A stretch of DNA of 8,432 nucleotides, from assembly GCA_027460605.1 (NCBI GenBank), contig JAPZAN010000197.1:1-8432 (forward strand), in the 5' to 3' direction. Below the pieces are notes generated by a model, which was not told the DNA's origin, ran no database searches, and saw only the letters and a list, made by a program, of their open reading frames with translations. This document shows positions 6,396 through 8,432 of the stretch, piece by piece. Numbering within the stretch: position 1 is the first letter of the stretch; each line of letters opens with the position of its first letter. Source of the stretch: Candidatus Methanoperedens sp. (GTDB taxonomy: Archaea > Halobacteriota > Methanosarcinia > Methanosarcinales > Methanoperedenaceae). A program made the position numbers and the translations under genes.

Positions 6396-6820
6396 TGCGA
6401 TACCTCTGTTTCTTTAATAATATCTTTAAGTTTTTCTATATCGAGTTTTTTCTTTTTTTGTTTTAGTCTGGGAATTTCACCTTTATCCAGTGCCCGAAGC
6501 GCTGAAGCGATGTGCGGCAGCATTTTATCCTCATTCTCAAGATTGTGGAATCCGGGTCTTGCCCCGCCTCGTCTTGTCGCCCTGCAGCGGTATGGCTCGC
6601 CTGGTGCAAAGCCACGCTCTTTAATGAAAATGCCATACGGGTCCAGTTTGCGAATGTTGGAAAGGAGAGAATCAACTACCTGGCGTTCCCCCGATACCAT
6701 GACCCCGAAACAGGTTTCCTTAACCAGAACATCGGCATTGGATTCGTAAAGCTTTATGACTACATCGCTTGGCAGCAGTTTTGACGAATTGATTACAACC
6801 ATTTTGGTTATGGTATCCAT
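6392..6820 (-). CDS. mmp6: Methanogenesis marker protein 6
   Basis: A 142-residue cytosolic protein. The family is recognisable from CFGVMVSGERQVVD at 37-50, RKLDPYGIFIKERGFAPGEP at 57-76, and RCRATRRGGARPGFHNLENE at 78-97. Function is unknown; it is restricted to methanogens and relatives. It has two cysteines, C37 and C79. The C-terminal 25 residues are very lysine-rich (KQKKKKLDIEKLK), a flexible basic tail that might contact nucleic acid or an acidic partner, though this is only a guess. The ATG at 6820 shares its A with the mmp3 stop (TAATG) and has GAGAGG a few bases upstream. Its stop overlaps the mmp5 start. It looks complete. Confidence 0.88.
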   Translation of the reverse strand: MDTITKMVVINSSKLLPSDVVIKLYESNADVLVKETCFGVMVSGERQVVDSLLSNIRKLDPYGIFIKERGFAPGEPYRCRATRRGGARPGFHNLENEDKMLPHIASALRALDKGEIPRLKQKKKKLDIEKLKDIIKETEVSQ

Positions 6821-8337
6821 TATGAAACCTCTCTTATGTAAATTATATCGCCTGCTTTAAAACCCTTTAATCGTTCCGGCTCAATGACTTTCCCGATTAT
6901 ATTTGTACATTCGAACTTTTCTCCCGTAGGACCGTATTTTTCATCATCTGTAAGCTTGACCCCTATCATGCCATATCTTTTTGCAGCCTGGTTGGTCACG
7001 CCGATTTCACCTGCTGCGACTCTGGTTTTAGGAACATTCTCGGGATTGATTTCCTTGTAAGCCTCAGCTTCTTTCTCTGACCTGAAAAGGTAAGTATTTT
7101 CGTATGTGAAAACCACCGGCAATGGTCCTAACGGCCTGTCTTTCAGGCGCAGTGAATGCCTGAAGAAGTCAAGAGTTATTGGGGCTTTATCATCATAAAA
7201 CCTGACATTGATTATTTTATCGGATTTCACGCCAAGAGCTGTGACCCCGCCTGCGCCTATGATTTCAATTGTGGTATCGGGGTCCTGTTCTACTATTATC
7301 GCATCATCGCCTGTATATCCCTGTTTTTCAAGTTTTAACCCGTGCTCGCTTAACAATTTTTCGGCTTCCTTAAAACCCTGCCCAAGGACCATGACGCGCC
7401 CGGGATTTGATATAACCCCAAGCTTGCTTCCTGCATCTGCTATTTTGATAAGTTCTATCCCCTGTGAAACATGCCCTACAACGCTGTGAACCGCGCTTGA
7501 TGTCCTGTCTTCTTTGTAGATATACACCCTTCCGTTTCCCAGACCATCCGTGCGCACTGCTACAGCCCCTTCGGAACGGGCGTCCCAGTGCTCATAACGG
7601 CATCCTTCGCCTTTTAATGCATCATCCGATATGAATGAGTTTGAGAAAGTGTCTACGGCGAAAACCTTTTTCCTTATGAGAGCAAGGAAATGTTCCGCTC
7701 CTTCAGGGGATTCATTCGACAGGTCCACCTTAAAATAAGTGAAAATTTTCATCCCGTCTTCAAGTTTGAGATTCAAGTCAGAAGTGGATACCTTATCAAG
7801 GAGCGTTTCCCATTTAATAACAGGTTCTATTTTCAGTATGGTGTCTCCCTGTTTAAGACCTGAAATAACATTCTTGCCGCTTATGACCTTTGCAATAACC
7901 GCGTCTTTCGGGCTGCCGTAATCCGAAATATGCTTATTTTTCGCAAGCATGAGGTATGAATTTTTCGCATCGTACCCGCCTGTCCCCAAAAAAACATCGT
8001 ATTTGTTATATTTCTGTTCCATCCTTTGCGGGATGATATCAGTTCCGACAGGACCGAACGCAATGGAATTTGTGGTTTCCCAGTGTGCATTCGTGCCCGG
8101 GAAATCATGACTGAATTTATTCCATAACCCGGGGTCGCCGGACAATTCTATCCTGAACTCCCCCCTGCTGGTAATGATTTTATACTCGGATGTAGCCTGT
8201 TCTTTTTGCGTTCCGGTTTTCAGGATTCCGATAGTTGTGCCCGGAATATAGAATGCTTTTGATAGTTCGATTGCATCTTTCAGGCTTGCATTCTCTTTTA
8301 AATCTGATTTTTGCCCGTTAATCTCAATTGAGACCAC
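6820..8337 (-). CDS. mmp3: Methanogenesis marker protein 3, MCR activation complex subunit
   Basis: A 505-residue protein, the usual size for Mmp3. Residues 1-40 (VSIEINGQK...ASLKDAIELSKAF) resemble a beta-grasp ThiS/TGS-like domain. The middle has cyclophilin-like beta-barrel features (FGPVGTD at 94-100; RVYIYKEDRTSSAVHSVVGH at 270-289), in line with the family's distant resemblance to peptidyl-prolyl isomerases. A PASTA-like stretch VMVLGQGFKEAEKLLSEHGL lies at 315-334. Only two cysteines are present, C246 and C477. Mmp3 is a reported subunit of the ATP-dependent MCR activation complex. The GTG start at 8337 is chosen because the N-terminus matches the family and GGAGG lies four bases upstream; the overlapping ATG at 8339 is in another frame. 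It is the first mmp gene here and overlaps mmp6 by one base. Confidence 0.93.
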   Translation of the reverse strand: MVSIEINGQKSDLKENASLKDAIELSKAFYIPGTTIGILKTGTQKEQATSEYKIITSRGEFRIELSGDPGLWNKFSHDFPGTNAHWETTNSIAFGPVGTDIIPQRMEQKYNKYDVFLGTGGYDAKNSYLMLAKNKHISDYGSPKDAVIAKVISGKNVISGLKQGDTILKIEPVIKWETLLDKVSTSDLNLKLEDGMKIFTYFKVDLSNESPEGAEHFLALIRKKVFAVDTFSNSFISDDALKGEGCRYEHWDARSEGAVAVRTDGLGNGRVYIYKEDRTSSAVHSVVGHVSQGIELIKIADAGSKLGVISNPGRVMVLGQGFKEAEKLLSEHGLKLEKQGYTGDDAIIVEQDPDTTIEIIGAGGVTALGVKSDKIINVRFYDDKAPITLDFFRHSLRLKDRPLGPLPVVFTYENTYLFRSEKEAEAYKEINPENVPKTRVAAGEIGVTNQAAKRYGMIGVKLTDDEKYGPTGEKFECTNIIGKVIEPERLKGFKAGDIIYIREVS

Positions 8338-8341
8338 ATAT

Positions 8342-8346
8342 CCTCC
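8342..8346 (-). promoter_or_regulatory. Shine-Dalgarno site of mmp3
   Basis: AAGGAGG ends four bases before the GTG at 8337. The spacing is short, but the site is strong and supports the GTG start over the out-of-frame ATG two bases upstream of it. Confidence 0.65.
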
Positions 8347-8355
8347 TTATTTTAT

Positions 8356-8371
8356 TTGCAGGCATCTGCAA
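8356..8371. repeat. Perfect 6-bp inverted repeat in the mmp3 leader
   Basis: TTGCAG-GCAT-CTGCAA is a perfect dyad with a four-base centre. It lies about ten bases before the mmp3 ribosome site in the 65-base gap upstream of the operon. It could be a regulator binding site or a small RNA hairpin limiting translation. Chance cannot be excluded for six base pairs. I saw no convincing TATA box in the rest of this gap. Confidence 0.4.
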
Positions 8372-8402
8372 TTATTTACTTTCATTGTGGTTCTTTTTCG
8401 AT

Positions 8403-8432
8403 CTATTTCAATTCCTTAACTATTCCTTCCAG
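8403..8432 (-). CDS. Possible 3' end of an upstream gene
   Basis: The minus strand from the window edge reads L-E-G-I-V-K-E-L-K followed by TAG at 8403-8405. It looks like an ordinary helical C-terminus and sits 65 bases before mmp3. Only nine codons are visible, so this frame choice is plausible rather than proven and no product can be named. Confidence 0.35.
   Translation of the reverse strand: MEGIVKELK

Overview
The window comes from a methanogenic or methane-oxidising (ANME-type) archaeon, most likely Methanosarcinales-like; a Methanoperedens relative is possible, but the genus is a guess. The main evidence is a compact cluster of six methanogenesis marker (mmp) genes, a family set known essentially only from archaea that carry methyl-coenzyme M reductase (MCR). 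Supporting signs are archaeal TATA-box spacing, GGAGG-type ribosome binding sites and an archaeal adenosine-specific kinase. Every convincing gene lies on the minus strand, so the text order is right to left.

Right part (8337 to 3261): mmp3-mmp6-mmp5-mmp15-mmp17-mmp7. Most junctions are 1- to 8-base overlaps (TAATG or ATGA), so this is one operon. Mmp3, Mmp7 and Mmp17 are reported subunits of the ATP-driven complex that reduces the nickel of coenzyme F430 and activates MCR. Mmp5, Mmp6 and Mmp15 are conserved companions of unknown role. The mmp15 copy is broken: about 30 codons that should hold the first ATP phosphate-binding loop are missing, and the two halves are in different frames.

Middle part (3264 to 1971): a very AT-rich gene for a HEPN-like protein begins inside the mmp7 stop codon. 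It is followed, also with overlap, by a HicA toxin and a HicB antitoxin. This looks like an acquired toxin-antitoxin or defence-type module translationally hooked to the tail of the MCR-activation operon.

Left part (1954 to 1): a multi-membrane-span protein with a HELSH zinc-protease motif comes first. A short intergenic region then carries a good TATA box and Shine-Dalgarno site. It drives an adenosine-specific kinase gene (DUF355) that overlaps by one base with a homoserine kinase gene (thrB), which is cut by the window edge.

No tRNA, rRNA, CRISPR array, insertion sequence or attachment site was recognised. No stretch over 300 bases is without a gene; the longest non-coding gaps are about 65 bases (8338-8402 and 929-991).
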